Notes: a model not told the origin generated them from the sequence alone. DNA of 64,000 bases from Dama dama (GCF_033118175.1 NC_083697.1:25890001-25954000), one strand, 5' to 3'; positions 1 to 12,418 are shown, numbered from the stretch's first letter. A program made the numbers and translations.

Positions 1-376
1 GGCTTCCCTGGAGAGTGGCCAGCATCTGGGCATGCCTTATCTCTTTCCTTCTCTCCCTTTCCTGGGACTTGGCCTCCCTCTCCTGTTCTCTGTTATAAAA
101 GGTATTGGTGGCTGTCTGGACCTTCTCATCTAAAGAGGCAGCAGGGTCCTATTGCTGTAGCTGATGTAATTTTATCCTGATGTCTGATGCATATTAGGAA
201 AGGAATTTGTCCTTTAAAATCACCTGTCCCTCATAAGAGTCTAACTCCAGATTAGTAAACTTTTGGAGGGCCTCTTTTAGCCTTTCCAGAAAGGCAATGG
301 GGTTCTCGTTGGGCTCCTGAGTTACTGCTGAGACTGGGCATAGTCCCACAACTAATTGGCTTCCTTCTATTTCCAT
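1..376 (-). pseudogene. Second class I retrovirus: gag capsid C-terminal remnant at window edge
   Basis: Minus-strand translation from 376 reads through an NENPIAFLERLKEALQKF helix region and, after a stop near 194, a charged tail rich in Glu/Arg (REQEREAK, ERERRKE) towards position 1. This is the C-terminal half of a gamma-type gag capsid and its charged linker. The stop shows decay. The element continues left beyond the window. Confidence 0.75.
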
Positions 377-476
377 GGATGGACTTCCTTAGGGGTGAGT
401 CTTTCTGAAGCTTATCCTCCCAGAACTGTTGTAACCTGAGAGTTGGACCTCCCCAGGTCAGGATGCAGATCCCCAG

Positions 477-715
477 GCAGGTTGAGGCATGACAACCTCC
501 TGGAGACGGAATCACTGGGCAGGTCAAAGTCATGTCAGCCTCCAGAGAATTGGGTCCCTGAGCAAGTTGGTCATGTCAACCTCCGGGGACCCCTGGACTG
601 GTGGATCCCCAAGCAGGTTGAGGCATGACAACCTCCCAGAGACCAGATCCCTAAGTAGGTCAAGGCAGGTCAACCTCCTGGGACCCCAGGCTGGAGTTGG
701 GCATCTCCAAGTTCT
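477..715. repeat. Degenerate minisatellite, about 42-51 bp unit, five copies
   Basis: Five imperfect units begin near 477, 519, 562, 613 and 655. Each starts with a GCAGGT-like box followed by a ...CATGACAACCTCC-like box. Spacings are 42, 43, 51 and 42 bp. It lies beside the gag remnant of the left retrovirus, where a proline-rich or linker part of gag would be expected. Confidence 0.7.
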
Positions 716-1690
716 CCAGCATGACTAGTGCTGGGTAGGGTTAAGGGGTTGTATTCCTAACTCATTGCTGGTTTGTCCACCCTGGATGGGAATAGATACC
801 ATGATGTAAAGCAATCCAAGCCTGTGCCTTGAAACTGGGAATTTGGTGAAACAGCCATAAGACTTATCCTCTTATTGCTCTGAGGGAATAAGTCACTGAT
901 TTCTTCCCTAATCTTCCATAAGAGCAATTTAGGGTGTTTCCAATGGTAAACATTTCATTGTCATGGACCAACTTAGGTAATAACAGAAGTAATGACAAAG
1001 GAGTGGGTTATCTGGTCCTGTTAGGGGCCTTAAGAGTATTTTAATAATAAGCTGGGTAGAGCGATGTTGCCTATAGAGGGGGCAGAGTCCTGGTTGTAGG
1101 AATTAGTAAGTGGCTTAAGGACAAATTGATAAGAGGCAATACCAGATTTTCCATTAAAATGGAGTGGAGATTTGGTATGTTTGTAACTTTAGAAGAAGGG
1201 TGGTAAAGGTTTGGGCCCAAACAGCCTGCAGGGATAACTCCCAAAGTGGCAAACATTGTCCCTGGAAACCTGATTGCCCTTGAAGGGATGCCACCAAGAG
1301 ATGGACTTCTAGCAGGCATTGTGTGCCTGTCACCCTTACTAGCGGGTCCACTGAGAGGTGCTGTTGTTGCACATGTTGTGGGAAACATGGAAGATGAAGG
1401 TCTGAATATCTAGAGAGATTAGATAGTATACAGTATTTCCCTCCCAAGTGCCAGCTATTTTCTGGTTGTCCCTCCAAAAGATTATAGCGGCATCATTGTG
1501 GGTCCAGACAGGGTTCAGGAAAAGAGCATGAAACAGGGCATAAGGGGGCAGGACACAACTTTCGGAAGAGTGATACAGGCCAAGGGCATAACATAAACTG
1601 GTTAAAATCAAACGGGTCCAAGATGGCGACAAGTCAAATTCAGCTAAGCCTTGATCCTCAATCTGCAAACTAAATGATACACCCAGAGGC
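716..1690. other. Decayed retroviral-looking DNA, not assignable
   Basis: Minus-strand open pieces (1339-1695, 1154-1477, 1071-1388) overlap in three frames without a motif I can place. It lies between the gag remnant and a plus-strand LTR-like block, so probably retroviral. Confidence 0.3.
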
Positions 1691-1985
1691 ACCATGACAG
1701 TTCCAAGACACTATCAAAAGACCAAGGAGTGGGTGGTTCCCCAATTGTTGGAATGATCCTCCAACTCATTAGCATATGACATCACCCAGCTCATAAAAAA
1801 CCAACCACACCACATTCCATGGCCACGGCACTCGCCCTCTGTGATGGTCCACACTCTTGGAGTGGGCTTTTCTCTGAATCTGAACAAATCTACCTCTTAC
1901 CTATCGCTATGTCTCTCACCAAATTTTTTTTGCAATGAGACATCAAGAACTTGAGCTTCATGGGTCCCAAAGCCAGGCAACATGG
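1691..1985 (+). repeat. LTR-like block, plus strand
   Basis: Has the layout of a ruminant class I LTR: a CATAAAAA box at about 1792-1799, a GC-richer R region, and a CTCTCACC...GCAATGAGACATCAAG U5-like end. The polyadenylation signal is degenerate. Borders are approximate. It seems inserted in opposite orientation to the left retrovirus. Confidence 0.45.
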
Positions 1986-2768
1986 GTTTTGACCAGGCTC
2001 AAGTCCCAGCTGGACATAACTGAGTGGCTAAGCATAGCACAGAGTCCCTACCACGTGGGTTTGAGTCCTAACCTTAGATAAACAGTTTCAAACACAACCT
2101 TCAGAAATGGAAAGATGATGACCTGCCCAATCAAACAGTGTCATAGATGGAGAAAGGAGCTGAAGGATAGGAGGAAAAGGCAGTGGGAAAAAACATGCTG
2201 AGGAACCCCTTTCATAACTTGCCAGAAAAACTACAAAATGCCTGACCTGTGCCCACAATTTTCATTGGCCTGATCCTTGGCACAAAGGATGTTAAGGACA
2301 GAAGAACCCTCACCTGCTTGGGCAACAGCTACAAGGGCACAGAGGATAGTGGAGCCTTTGGGACACACTGGAGAGTAGCCCCTGCCAGAGTCCTTCAGTT
2401 ACACACACTGCCACTTGCTTGCTCACAGGAAGTTTAAGGAAACGAGAAACAAGAGATTGTAAAGGAATTAAGGTTTTGTTAGCCATATGTCCTTCCAGCC
2501 ACAGGGGCAAGGACCTCCTACCTTAACCAGAGATCTTCTGGAATTTGAAACTGAGCCACGTGAGCTTTCTACCAAGTTTGTTTTTGCTGTCCTGATTTCC
2601 AGCATGCTGGGCTTCTTGTCACGTCCACTATGCTGGGTTTTCTTCGTGTTCAGCTTCCACCACATGAGCTTTTGCCAAGTTGGGCTTCTGCTGTGCTTGG
2701 CCTCAATCTTGTGGGTGTCGAGCCAAGATTGTTTCAGCCAGGTTAAATCTAAGAAATGGCACCAGATA
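1986..2768 (-). other. Leader/internal region of left retrovirus
   Basis: Follows the minus-strand LTR. It begins after a four-base spacer with TGGTGCC, a primer-binding-site-like start (2764 down). It contains a pair of similar blocks about 107 bp apart (near 2552 and 2659). No coding motif was recognised. Confidence 0.4.
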
Positions 2769-3150
2769 TGTCGGGGGAGTGTGTAACTTCCTCAGTTCTG
2801 TCTCACCGCAGCAAAAATCTGAAGCAGTGGACCAGTGTTACAGCTCAGTTACAGCTCGATTTTATTTGGCAACCAAAGGAAAGTACACCCTCGAGGTGTG
2901 AGGCTGGGCCGACCCCAAAGGAGAAGCCTCAATCCATCTTGGTTTTCTCCTTTTATACGTTTGTCTCCTCCCCGCTTTGAGTCTGACCTTTGCAAATTGG
3001 GCTGGCCAAGAAGGGGGCATGTTTGTTTTACCTGAAGTTCTCACTCCGGCCCGTGGATTTTCTTTTGTTCCATTTTTATGGGCTTTTTCCTTTCTTTGTC
3101 TTTTAGCCACTGCCATTTTGGGCTCCTTTCTTGTAACTACCTAACCGTTT
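2769..3150 (-). repeat. 5' LTR of the left retrovirus (minus strand)
   Basis: On the minus strand it has a TATAAAA box (2951-2957), AATAAA (2861-2866) and a U5 ending CCGACA at 2769, followed by TATC and TGGTGCC. The correct order and spacing of promoter, polyadenylation signal and terminus make this a convincing LTR. The upper border is approximate. Confidence 0.75.
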
Positions 3151-5407
3151 GATGAACACAGTCAAAGCTAAAAAGCAACACCTTTCCAAGCAGAATTGGG
3201 CAAGGTACTTGGTTTTGTGTTTGTTAGTAGTTTTGCTTGTTTTGTTTTCACATATCACCCAGAAACTCCTGGACCACTGAGGTTTTATGAAGAATTCTTA
3301 CAGCATTTAATCCAAAGCAAAGCAATTTTAGCTGACTTACAGCAGTTTAAGTAGTGTTGAAGTAAAATTCCATTTTAAACAAACCAGCATAGAAAATAAT
3401 GTATGGTACTTCACTTATCCAAAGGGCACCACAGTCATCTAGAGACATGACTGCAAGTTATTTCTTTCAACACTGGAATTGGTATGGCCACAAATTAACC
3501 AGATTTTCCACCTTCCATGTGGCTCATGGGCATTTTTGCCTTCTGCAGTAAACTTCCAGAATGAACTGGTTATCTACAAAGGCATCTAAACTCTGACTCT
3601 AGCCTCACTGTTATAATGCTTTAATTACCAAGACTTTAGAGGAATAATCCAGTGAGGTCAACTGCAAAACCTTCAGATCTACAAATTTCCCTTACTGCCC
3701 ACTATAAGTTCCCCTGCAGGTGGCCTGCAGAGCAGCTGGGAGGGAGCAGTGAATTTTGTTGCCCATTTTCTTATGTTGTTTTTCAGTGAAATGCTTTTGA
3801 GTCTAAAAGATTGCTATTGGCCTGTGTCTTCCCTATTTCTGTTTCTAAAGGACTACCAACCACTCCGGCCTGGCTTTTCTGGGAATCTAACCTCCTGCAC
3901 TTGGTCCCAGGCCTCCAGGGAATGTGGCCATGGTTCACTGGAGCAAGTGAAGGGAAGGAAAGAGGCCAGCAATTACAAACAGCTTGTGACTCATTTTCAG
4001 CAGCATAATTGGGCTCACAGAGTCCCTACAGGGCCTGTCCACTGAAATAGTCCAAAGTCCTGCAGAAACAAACGTTTATGGTTTATCTATTCAAAAGAAT
4101 ACTCAGCAGCCATTCAGACGAGGTGGTAAAGGCTTGTCCAACTCAGGGAAAGCTGTCCGTAAAGTGTTGTTAATTACAAACCTCTACTTGGAGGTTTGGA
4201 GATGAGTGTAGGTTCACACAAAACAAAAGTTCTGAAAGAAGACATACCTAAGTAGCAGCCATGCCTATTCCAGGTTGAGGTATAATGTCTTCCTTTGTTA
4301 CTTCCTTCCTTTCCTTCTTTTCTTTCTTATTTGTTTTTGAATTTTCTCAATACTTTCCAATGAGCATTTATGCCTTTTGGCATTTCCAGAAACATTGATT
4401 GGGTTCTCTGTGTACTCCTGAGTACATGTTCAGACCCTAAAGCCTCTTCCTGCTCTGGCCTCACCTCACAGCCCTGTAGGGCCTCTGGGACTCACTTCTC
4501 TGGCTCTGCAGTAAAGGAGAACACTTTGAAAATCAGGCCTGGTATCTATTGTCCAAGTGATCCTGGGAAGTTTTATTACTCAATGGCCCTCATATTTCTT
4601 GTCTGTGAAATAAAAGATTTAGTAATGCCTATAGTCAAACACTGTGGTCATACAAGGGAATTGTATGTTATCCAATGAGGCCAAATGAGATAATAAATGG
4701 AAAAGTGTTTGTTGACTGTAACTCATGTGCAATTCTTAGCTCTTATAATTTCCTTACTGTCCACACAGGAATAGGAGAGGTCAAGAGGACCCAAGCCCAG
4801 GTGACAGGACTGCTCCTTCCAAGTGGCTTATGGGTGTGTGGTGGTGTAGTCATTCATTTTTAACAGAAATGCTGTTACTGAAATCAGATTTCCCTACTTG
4901 TCTCAGTAATGTCTTTCTAGTCATTGTTTTCACATTTTGATATTTAATCAAAATTTAGAAACTCCAGCTGTGAAATGTGAAGAAAGTGGTCTACAAGTAT
5001 GAAATGTCCTGAGACGTAGCTGACATAGATCCTGGCTCTGGGGTTAGAGGAATAGAGCCCCAGGGCTGTAGCATGGTCAATAGCCAGATTCTCTAAAGAC
5101 ATCCCGAGTCTCTGGTGAGACTGATCTTATGCCTGGGGTTAGATTGAAACCACCATATTAATAAAAATTGTGATTCAGAATTGCCCCTTTGACAGTGAAT
5201 TATTGACCCCATGAAGAATATTGGCACATATGAATGATCTTCACTCCAAAAGAAAAAATGTAAATGCATTTTGCTTGTTACTTAAATGTCTGTTCTCCGC
5301 TTTCTCACAATGCAGACATAGTTAAATTCTTTTATACTTAGAAGCTTTTTGACCCAAGTCTTAAAAACATACACAATGACAGATAAGAAGTATAGCATCT
5401 CATCCAC
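3151..5407. other. Intergenic DNA without recognised gene
   Basis: No coding domain, RNA gene or named repeat was seen. The open frames here are short and carry no motif. Confidence 0.5.
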
Positions 5408-5523
5408 TTTATTTTTTTAATTTTTCTTGGTGTACTGCTCAGCATGCGGAATCTTATTTTTCCCAACCAGAGATGGAACCCTTGCCCCCTGGAATCTTAA
5501 CCACTGGACTACCAGGGAATTCC
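5408..5523 (-). repeat. CHR-type tRNA-Glu SINE fragment
   Basis: Antisense on the plus strand. It ends CACTGGACTACCAGGGAATT, the head of the CHR/tRNA-Glu SINE family of cetartiodactyls, and starts with an A/T-rich tail. Confidence 0.75.
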
Positions 5524-6232
5524 CACATCACATCTACTTTAGCACAGACACACATTAAAGCCCTGTGGGTATTATTTTTCAAAGAAAAGTTGCCAAAATT
5601 GTGTAATGAAAATTCAGAAATCTTTCCTCTGTAACACTCTTCCAAACATCAAGATTTTGCCTCATTTGCTTTATTGGTTTGTCTCTCTATATTCATATTT
5701 TTGCTGTTGAACCATTAGAAAGTTGTGAATTTTATTTTTTATGTGTATTTCTTCATTAACCTGAGTGTATGGAATTTGTTTTCCAAAAGGTAAAAACAAT
5801 TTGGCGCATTCAGCCACACTGAGACGCCTCCTCCATGTAACTTGCCAAATAGCTGGTAGAAGTTCTCTCTGCAATTTGCTATTGGCTTCCAAGACTAGCT
5901 CTGCCCCTTCACATCCTGTGCCCTTTAAAAAGTCACCGAATCTTTCTCACACTTAGTTTCCTTATCTGTTGAAGGAGGCAGTTATATTTATGTCCTTGTA
6001 TTGCAGTAAAGATTAAATAGCACAGAAAGCGCTTTGTAAATCGTAACTTTTCTGTGTATACCTGAAATACTATTCACAGTGCCGGAGAACTAGCACTGAC
6101 TCAGGTTCTCCTAATTATGAATTAGCCCTAAATGACGTTTTAGGTATTTGCTGGTACCTGCAGGCACTCATGAAGCTATTAGGGAAGGCAGGGAGCTTCT
6201 CCAGGGAACTATGATCCAGAACCATCCTCCCT
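5524..6232. other. Intergenic DNA without recognised gene
   Basis: Nothing recognisable apart from AT-rich unique sequence. Confidence 0.45.
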
Positions 6233-6421
6233 AAGGCGGTGATTCTCTAGAATTAGCATTGAAATCTCTGCAGGGCTGCCGAAACCCAGACTGCTGGGCA
6301 TCCGCCCTTGTATTTTGATTCGGTAGCCTCGGGGTGGGCCTAGGAACCTGCATCTCTGGCCCATTCCCTAGTGATGCTGATTCTGCTGGTTCCAGGACCA
6401 CACTGTGAGAACCCACTGTTC
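6233..6421 (+). repeat. MER5A (hAT-Charlie) DNA transposon relic
   Basis: Starts GCGGTGATTCTC and ends CACTGTGAGAACCCACTGTT, with the GGGTGGG...CTGCATCTCTGG core of MER5A. Short terminal inverted repeats are visible. Confidence 0.8.
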
Positions 6422-6544
6422 TCAAATACAGTCAGCTGGGTAGGCTTGTTGCACAGGGGCTTACATGTAGGAAAGGCTCAGGTCTGTAGAAAACTTTTAT
6501 ATGCTAAAGTGGTGCTTTGAAAACCCGAATGGGCATACAGGTCA

Positions 6545-6680
6545 CCTAGGGGCTCTTGCTACTTGTGGACTGTGCTTATTAGGTTTAAGATGGGCTCCTG
6601 AGTCTGTTTCCAAAAGCACACAGGTGATGCTTGTTCTACTGGTCTGCTGACCATACTTTGACTAACAAGCTGAAAGGTGC
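6545..6680 (+). repeat. MER5A-like relic
   Basis: Diverged text matching the middle and end of MER5A (GGTGATGC...TGGTCTGCTGACCATACTTTG). Less certain than the copy at 6233. Confidence 0.55.
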
Positions 6681-7817
6681 AGCCCATGGGTATGCATCTG
6701 ATTTCTGTTAAAGAAGAAGTAGCAGAGACTGGTCCCTTTCTAATTCCTAAGTATCCCAAGCTTCCTACTCTCAGCCAGTCGATTGCGCATGCTCTTCGCC
6801 TAGTGTGGCCCACGAGTTCAACCCTGCGGGAACCAAGGTATGTCCTAAGGTTTTGTGTTACTCACTTTATTGAATAATATATTAGAAAGAGCTTGCAGAA
6901 GTGCATACAAGAACAAAACTGAAAAAAAGTTTGTGGCTGTCGCCTGCCAAAAAGACTAAACTAGTTCATGAGAAAGGACTGAGCAGTCCTACTGACCTAT
7001 CGTTTAAAATGCTTTGTGAATTAAATCATTCTCTCTTAACTTCAAGTTTTAAAGTGTCATCTCATATTTTGCATTTTGTGTGCGTGTGTGTGTGGGCAGA
7101 CACGCTCAGAACTGTTCAGAGGCAGAACGATTAGAATTTGTCAATGATTTGAATAAATAGAAAAAATACGTAAGTTAAAAAAAACACTGGCAGATTTCAA
7201 GAATTAATAATGTTGATAAGATGCTGCTTTTATGCAGAGAAAGGGGGAATTAGCAACAGGGAGCAGGTTTGGGGGAAAGAAAAAAGGGGAGGAAAAATAA
7301 TAAACTATAATGCGTACAGTTTGGGACTTGGTAAGTTTGGGGCCCCTTGGGTTTTTCTAGTAACTGGTTGGAAATGTAGGAACGTCTTTTGTGGAGCCCA
7401 AGGGAGAAGAAAATTTCAGAGAAGTGGGTACGGCAACCCCCATTGCCAAATGCGGCTGGTGTGATGCTGCATGTGAGTTGAACAGTGGGACGAAGTACAA
7501 GAGAACATGTAGTTTTGAAAAAGCAATTTTAACAGAATAGTTAAATTTCAGAGTCAAGCAGTGGAAGGTGAGTCTCATGTAAGTCACTCTTCTAGGTAGT
7601 CGGTGGAAAGTAGAAAGAGAAAGGAAATTTAATCTCAAACCAACATTATCCGAATCCGTTGGGGCGCTTGTAATACCACTGTTTTCTGGGCCCCACACCA
7701 GAGTTCCAGACTCTGCAGGTCAGATATGAAGCCCAAGAATGTGCAGTTCTAACATAGTCCCTGCACTGGGATTACATGGTTGGGGGCCACTTTTTGGAAA
7801 TCATTGATTTAAATCAG
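6681..7817. other. Intergenic DNA, one possible MER5-like stretch
   Basis: Mostly unique. Text near 7650-7810 resembles a very diverged MER5 element. No gene was recognised. Confidence 0.4.
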
Positions 7818-8033
7818 GCTTTTGTAACCTTGGCAATATTGCCATTTTAGACGGATAATTCTTTGTTGTACGGAGCTGTCCCGGGCTTTATAGGATGTGT
7901 ACCAACATATCTGGCCTCTACGCACTCGATACCAATAGCATCCCCAGGATAATATGACTAAACATGCTTGTGGGCATCACCAAGTGTCCCCTGAGGGTCA
8001 AAACTGCCCCCAAACGGGAACCCCAACTTTAGA
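7818..8033 (-). repeat. MER20 (hAT-Charlie) relic
   Basis: The plus strand shows the reverse complement of MER20: CTTGGCAATATTGCCATTTT at the left, GATAATTCTTTGTTGTACGG, and CAAAACTGCCCCCAAACGGG at the right. Confidence 0.8.
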
Positions 8034-8379
8034 TGATTCAACAGATCTGAAAAGACTGAGAAAATCCAGAAATGATGAAGGGGCTTGGTCTGAAAAATGA
8101 AGACCCATGTGAAACAATCCAACAGAGTAGTAATCCATGCTCTTCAAAATTTAATGACCAGGTTATGATGAAGGCTCAGTGTTTGGCTTGTAAGTGAATT
8201 AACCCCAGATAACTTGGAACTAACTTGGGCTGTAATTCCAGGCTGCTTTCAGCTTTCCTCATCCTGGACTCCTGCAAAGCATTTGTAGTCAACTGTCCCT
8301 AATACATGAATGTCCCTTTGTTTTCTAAAATGTGAGCTTTCTGGATGGCTGCCTCACTTATGTTTAAATGTCCTCAATT

Positions 8380-8704
8380 ACGACTTTCTTATTCTGAAGC
8401 CCCTGCTATTTATTAGACAAAGGGACATTTTGTACCAGGTTATCAAGTTTATATATTCTGTGCTCCAAAGTTGTTTAATGTGTTTTTGGGGCGGTCTTCT
8501 AGCAGCATATCGTTGTCTTGCTTTTTTAAAAATCCAATCTGACAGTCTCTTTAAATGGGGTGTTTAGGCCCATTAATACACATTATGATCGCCATTAAAG
8601 TTCCGTTTAAATCTATCAGCTTGCGCTTTGTTTTCTAGTTGTTTCATCTGTTTACTGTTCTTTCTTTTTTTCTACTACAGTATTTGAAAATTTAAATATT
8701 TTAT
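8380..8704 (-). repeat. L1 LINE fragment (antisense)
   Basis: Text around 8540-8640 resembles antisense L1 ORF2 and is out of order with the L1 that starts at 8705, so it is probably a separate copy. Diverged. Confidence 0.45.
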
Positions 8705-9439
8705 AAGGTGAAACACATCTGACATAAATTACCCATTTTTGAAGTAAACAATTCAGTGGCATTTATTACACTCAAAGCATTGTGCAAACACGACCTCCAG
8801 TTGGTTTCGAAACATTTTAATCGCCCAAAATAAATCCCCTACTATTGAGCAGTTACTCTCCATTCACCCTCTGGCAACCACAAATTTACTTTGTTTCTGT
8901 GGATTTATCTATTCTGGATATTTCACATAAGTGGAATAATAGAATATGCAACCTTTGTGTCTGACTCCTTTAATTCAGCATAGTATTTTTGAGGTTCATC
9001 CACACTGCAGCATGTGGCATCACTTCATTCCATTTTGTGGCTGAATAATATTCTGTGAATTGATGCACCATAACTTGCTTATCTATCTATTAATGGACAC
9101 ATGGTTATTTCTACATTTTGCCGATTGTGAATAGTGCTGCTATGAAAATTTGTATTCAAGTATTTGTTTAAGTACCTGTTTTCAAAACTTTGGTCAGAGA
9201 CCTAGGAGTGAAACTTCTGGGTCATAGGTTAACGGTTTAACTTTGTGGAAAACAGTTTGGCAGTTTCTCAAGGTGTTTGCACCATTTTATATTCCCACCA
9301 GCAATATTCAATTCCTCTACATCCTCACCAACACTTGTTACTTTCCATTTTCTTGAGTATCACCTACCTTGTGGGTATGAAGTGATGTCACATACTAGTT
9401 TTAATTTGTATTTCCCTAATGATGAATTGTGATATTGTG

Positions 9440-9592
9440 ATTTATAATAAATATATATTTATTTATATTTATATATATTATATTATATATTAATATATTT
9501 ATATTATATATTTATATATTATTTATTTTTATTTATTATAATATAAATATATTTATTTATATATATATTATATAATAAATATATATATATAT
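9440..9592. repeat. AT-rich simple repeat
   Basis: About 150 bases of TATATTTATATAT-type sequence with almost no G or C, between the antisense L1 and the old LTR. Confidence 0.9.
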
Positions 9593-9599
9593 TCAGTCT

Positions 9600-10835
9600 T
9601 TGTCCTGTTTATGGTGCAGAGCTTCTAAAACTCCTGAAATTTCCAAAGTGAGGTGAGCAATAAATGTTCTTTTGCTATGAGGTGGCTTCTGGACACCACC
9701 TAAGGATGGGTGTGATGGTCAGGAGAAGCAACCAAGTGATTAAAAAGTTGAAACTTTCAGTTCCACCTCCTGACCTCTGGGGAGGGGAGAGGGGCTGGGG
9801 GTTGAAACAATTACCACTTGCCAATGATTTCATCAGTTATTGGTGTTGAGGAATGCTCTGTAAAACCACAAAAGGTCAGGGTTTGGAAAGCGTTTTTGTT
9901 GGTGAACACCGCCCTGGTGCTGAGAGAATGACACCTGAAGGAAAGGGTGTGGAAGCTCCCCACCCCCTCCCCACACCTTCCCTCTGCATCCCGCTGTTCC
10001 TGAGTTACATCCCCTTTAAAACAAGCAGTAATCTAATAAATAAAATGAAGGAGTCTTTGGGGCCTAGAAAAGAGAACAACAGTCTCAAAGGCCCCTTGCT
10101 GAATCATCTAACTTCGGAGAAAACAAAGCATAACTTTAGTTCCATCCTGATGCTCCAGGCCAGCTGCATCTATCTGGGACTTATCACCCCCTGTCCGGAA
10201 ACCTACCACCCCCTCCACCCGCCCAGAAGACTTATCACCCCCTGCCCAACTACAAGTGTCATCTCAACAAAAGAATACTCAAAATATCCCGCCTGATTGA
10301 CGTTTCCCTTATCGCTTCCACAAACCTCCCTATAAGTATGAAGCCTCCCTGATCCCTTTCGGCGCTCAGCCTGGTCGTTAGGCCGACTGTCGCCCCTCCT
10401 TGCCTGAATAAAGGTAACCTGCTTCTGTTGAGGTCGTCTTTCCTTTTCTGCCTCGCTGGAACTATGCCTTACATAAAATGTTTCTCTAAATTCTGTGAGC
10501 CACTCTAGCAAATTAGTCAAACCCAAAGAAGGGTTGTAGAAGTCTCTCATCTGTAGCTGATCAGTCAGAAGCACAGATAGCAGCCTGGGCTTGCAACAGA
10601 GGTCAGAAGTGGGGACTTGGGTGGCAGTCTTGTGACACTGAAATTCTTAACCTATGGAACCTGTTACTGTCTCCAGGTAAATGATGTGGATATTTAATAT
10701 CAGAATTGAGTTGAATTCTTGAAAACTCTGCTGGTGTCCAAAAATTGTTTGGTGTGTGGGAAACAACCCCCACCCCTGCCCACCCCACCAACTCACATAT
10801 ACACACATTGGAAATTGAATCTTGGAATACCAAAA
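9600..10835 (+). repeat. Old mammalian LTR, split by a solo LTR
   Basis: The two parts (about 9600-10045 and 10474-10835) read as one element once the solo LTR and one TAAAA copy are removed. I recognise the wording as a widespread mammalian LTR but cannot name the family with certainty. It interrupts the antisense L1. Confidence 0.55.
10046..10473 (+). mobile_element. Solo LTR with intact promoter layout and 5-bp target duplication
   Basis: 428 bp beginning TG and ending CA, flanked by TAAAA on both sides (10041-10045 and 10474-10478). It has a TATAAG box at 10331-10336 and AATAAA at 10407-10412, in correct order for U3-R-U5 on the plus strand. No internal retroviral sequence adjoins it, so it arose by LTR-LTR recombination. 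It is inserted in an older LTR. Confidence 0.85.
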
Positions 10836-11759
10836 GACTAATTACGATGAGTATTTTTTCATGTGCTTATTGACCAATTGTATAGACCTTTTTTTCTTTT
10901 TTGAGAAATGTCTATTCAAATTCTTTAACCATCTTTAAACTGGATTGTTTTGGTGAGTTGTGAAAATTCTTTACATATTCTGTTTACTGTTTATTCTTAT
11001 GAGATATGCAGTTTGCAAATATTTTCTCCCATTTGATGGGTTGTATTTTCACTCTCTTAATTGTGTCCTTCGCACAAAATGTTTTAATTTTCATAAAATT
11101 CATTGTGCCCATTTTTTATTTTATTACTCAGGCTTTTGGTGTCATAGCTAAGAATTCATTGCCAAATCTGAAGGTCATGAGAATGTACCTGTATATTTTC
11201 TCCAAGTTTTATAGTATTAGCACTCACATTTAGGTCATCGACCAATTTTGAGTTAATGTTTTTATGTAATATGAGGTATGGATGCAAGGTCATTCTTTTG
11301 CACGTGGATATCCTCTTGTCCCAGCTCTACTTGTTGCTGTCCTTCCCTCAGTGAATGTTCTTAAAACCCTGGTCAAAAACAACTGACTGTATGTATGGGT
11401 TTATTTATGAACTCTTCATTTTCTTCCATTGGTCCATGTGTGTGTTTATGCCAGTACCACAGTTTCCATTACTGTAGTTTTGCAGTAAGTTTTAAAAATG
11501 GGAAGTGTGAATCCTCCAATTTTGTCCTTCTTATTCAAGATTATTTTGGCTATTTGGGGTTCCTTGAAATTCCATGTCAATTTGAACATTGGTTTTCCAA
11601 TTTTTTCAAGAAACGGTCATTGGAATTTTGATAGGCATTGTTATGAATATGTTCATCACTTTTGGTAGTATTAAGATCTTGATAATATGTTTTTTAATCC
11701 ACAAATACAGAATGTCTTTCTATTTATTAAAGTCTTCTTACATTGGTAGATAATTATTA

Positions 11760-12130
11760 GTCAATAGTTGCTCTAAGAAAGAAAGGGAAAATTTTATTCA
11801 AAGATTATAACCTGGGTGACAATCTTTCAGAAAGCTCTGAGAACTATTCTATCTGTTAAAGGTCAATGCACAATTATACAAATTTTTGAGACAAAGGGTT
11901 GTATGTCAAATGATGTATTGCTGACAGTTTACATTGTCCAGATCTACATGTGCAGAATGAGCAGTGGATCATGGGTTATCATGGCCCCTTAGCAGATTAA
12001 AAAGGAAGGTTATCGCCTAAGGATGTCTGGTTAATGCAAATACACAATATACCCTAAAGGGAAAGGAGGAGGCCCAAATAGGAGAAGAAAAATTTCATGT
12101 TTAAATTGCTCTTGCCTTGCCATAAAATAT
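11760..12130. other. Unclassified insertion in the old L1
   Basis: About 370 bp that separates two L1 parts which are adjacent in an intact L1. It is AT-rich, with an AATAAA on the minus strand near its left end, possibly an old minus-strand LTR. I could not name it. Confidence 0.35.
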
Positions 12131-12418
12131 GAATTTTATTTCATCACATTATTAACAATGTGTTTTTAGTTTTCTGTGTACAATTCTTTCATCTCTTTGG
12201 CTAAATGTATTCTTATTTTATTCTTTTGGATGTTATGAATGAAATTGTTTTCTTAATTTCCTTTTTACATTGCTCATTGCTGATGCAAAGAAAAACTGAG
12301 TTGTTAATTTTGCAGCTTGCAACTTTGCTGAATTTGTTTACTAACTCTAGTAGCTTGTTTGTGGGTTTATTGTGATTTTCTATATGTAGGATCATGACAT
12401 CTGCACTAGAGATAGTTT

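Larger units (their letters stand above)
8705..12418 (-). mobile_element. Old L1 LINE, 3' part (split)
   Basis: Plus-strand text follows an antisense L1 from its 3' UTR into ORF2: 8705-9425, then 10835-11755, then 12130-12418. It stops exactly at the retroviral insertion and resumes at 24862. Gaps are an old LTR (9600-10835) and an unclassified 370-bp insertion (11760-12130). It is heavily mutated, with no open ORF2. Confidence 0.8.

Noticed and set aside
1339..1695. Minus-strand 118-codon frame as an env or gag gene
   Set aside because: No diagnostic motif was found, and three overlapping frames are equally open. Kept only as decayed retroviral-looking DNA.
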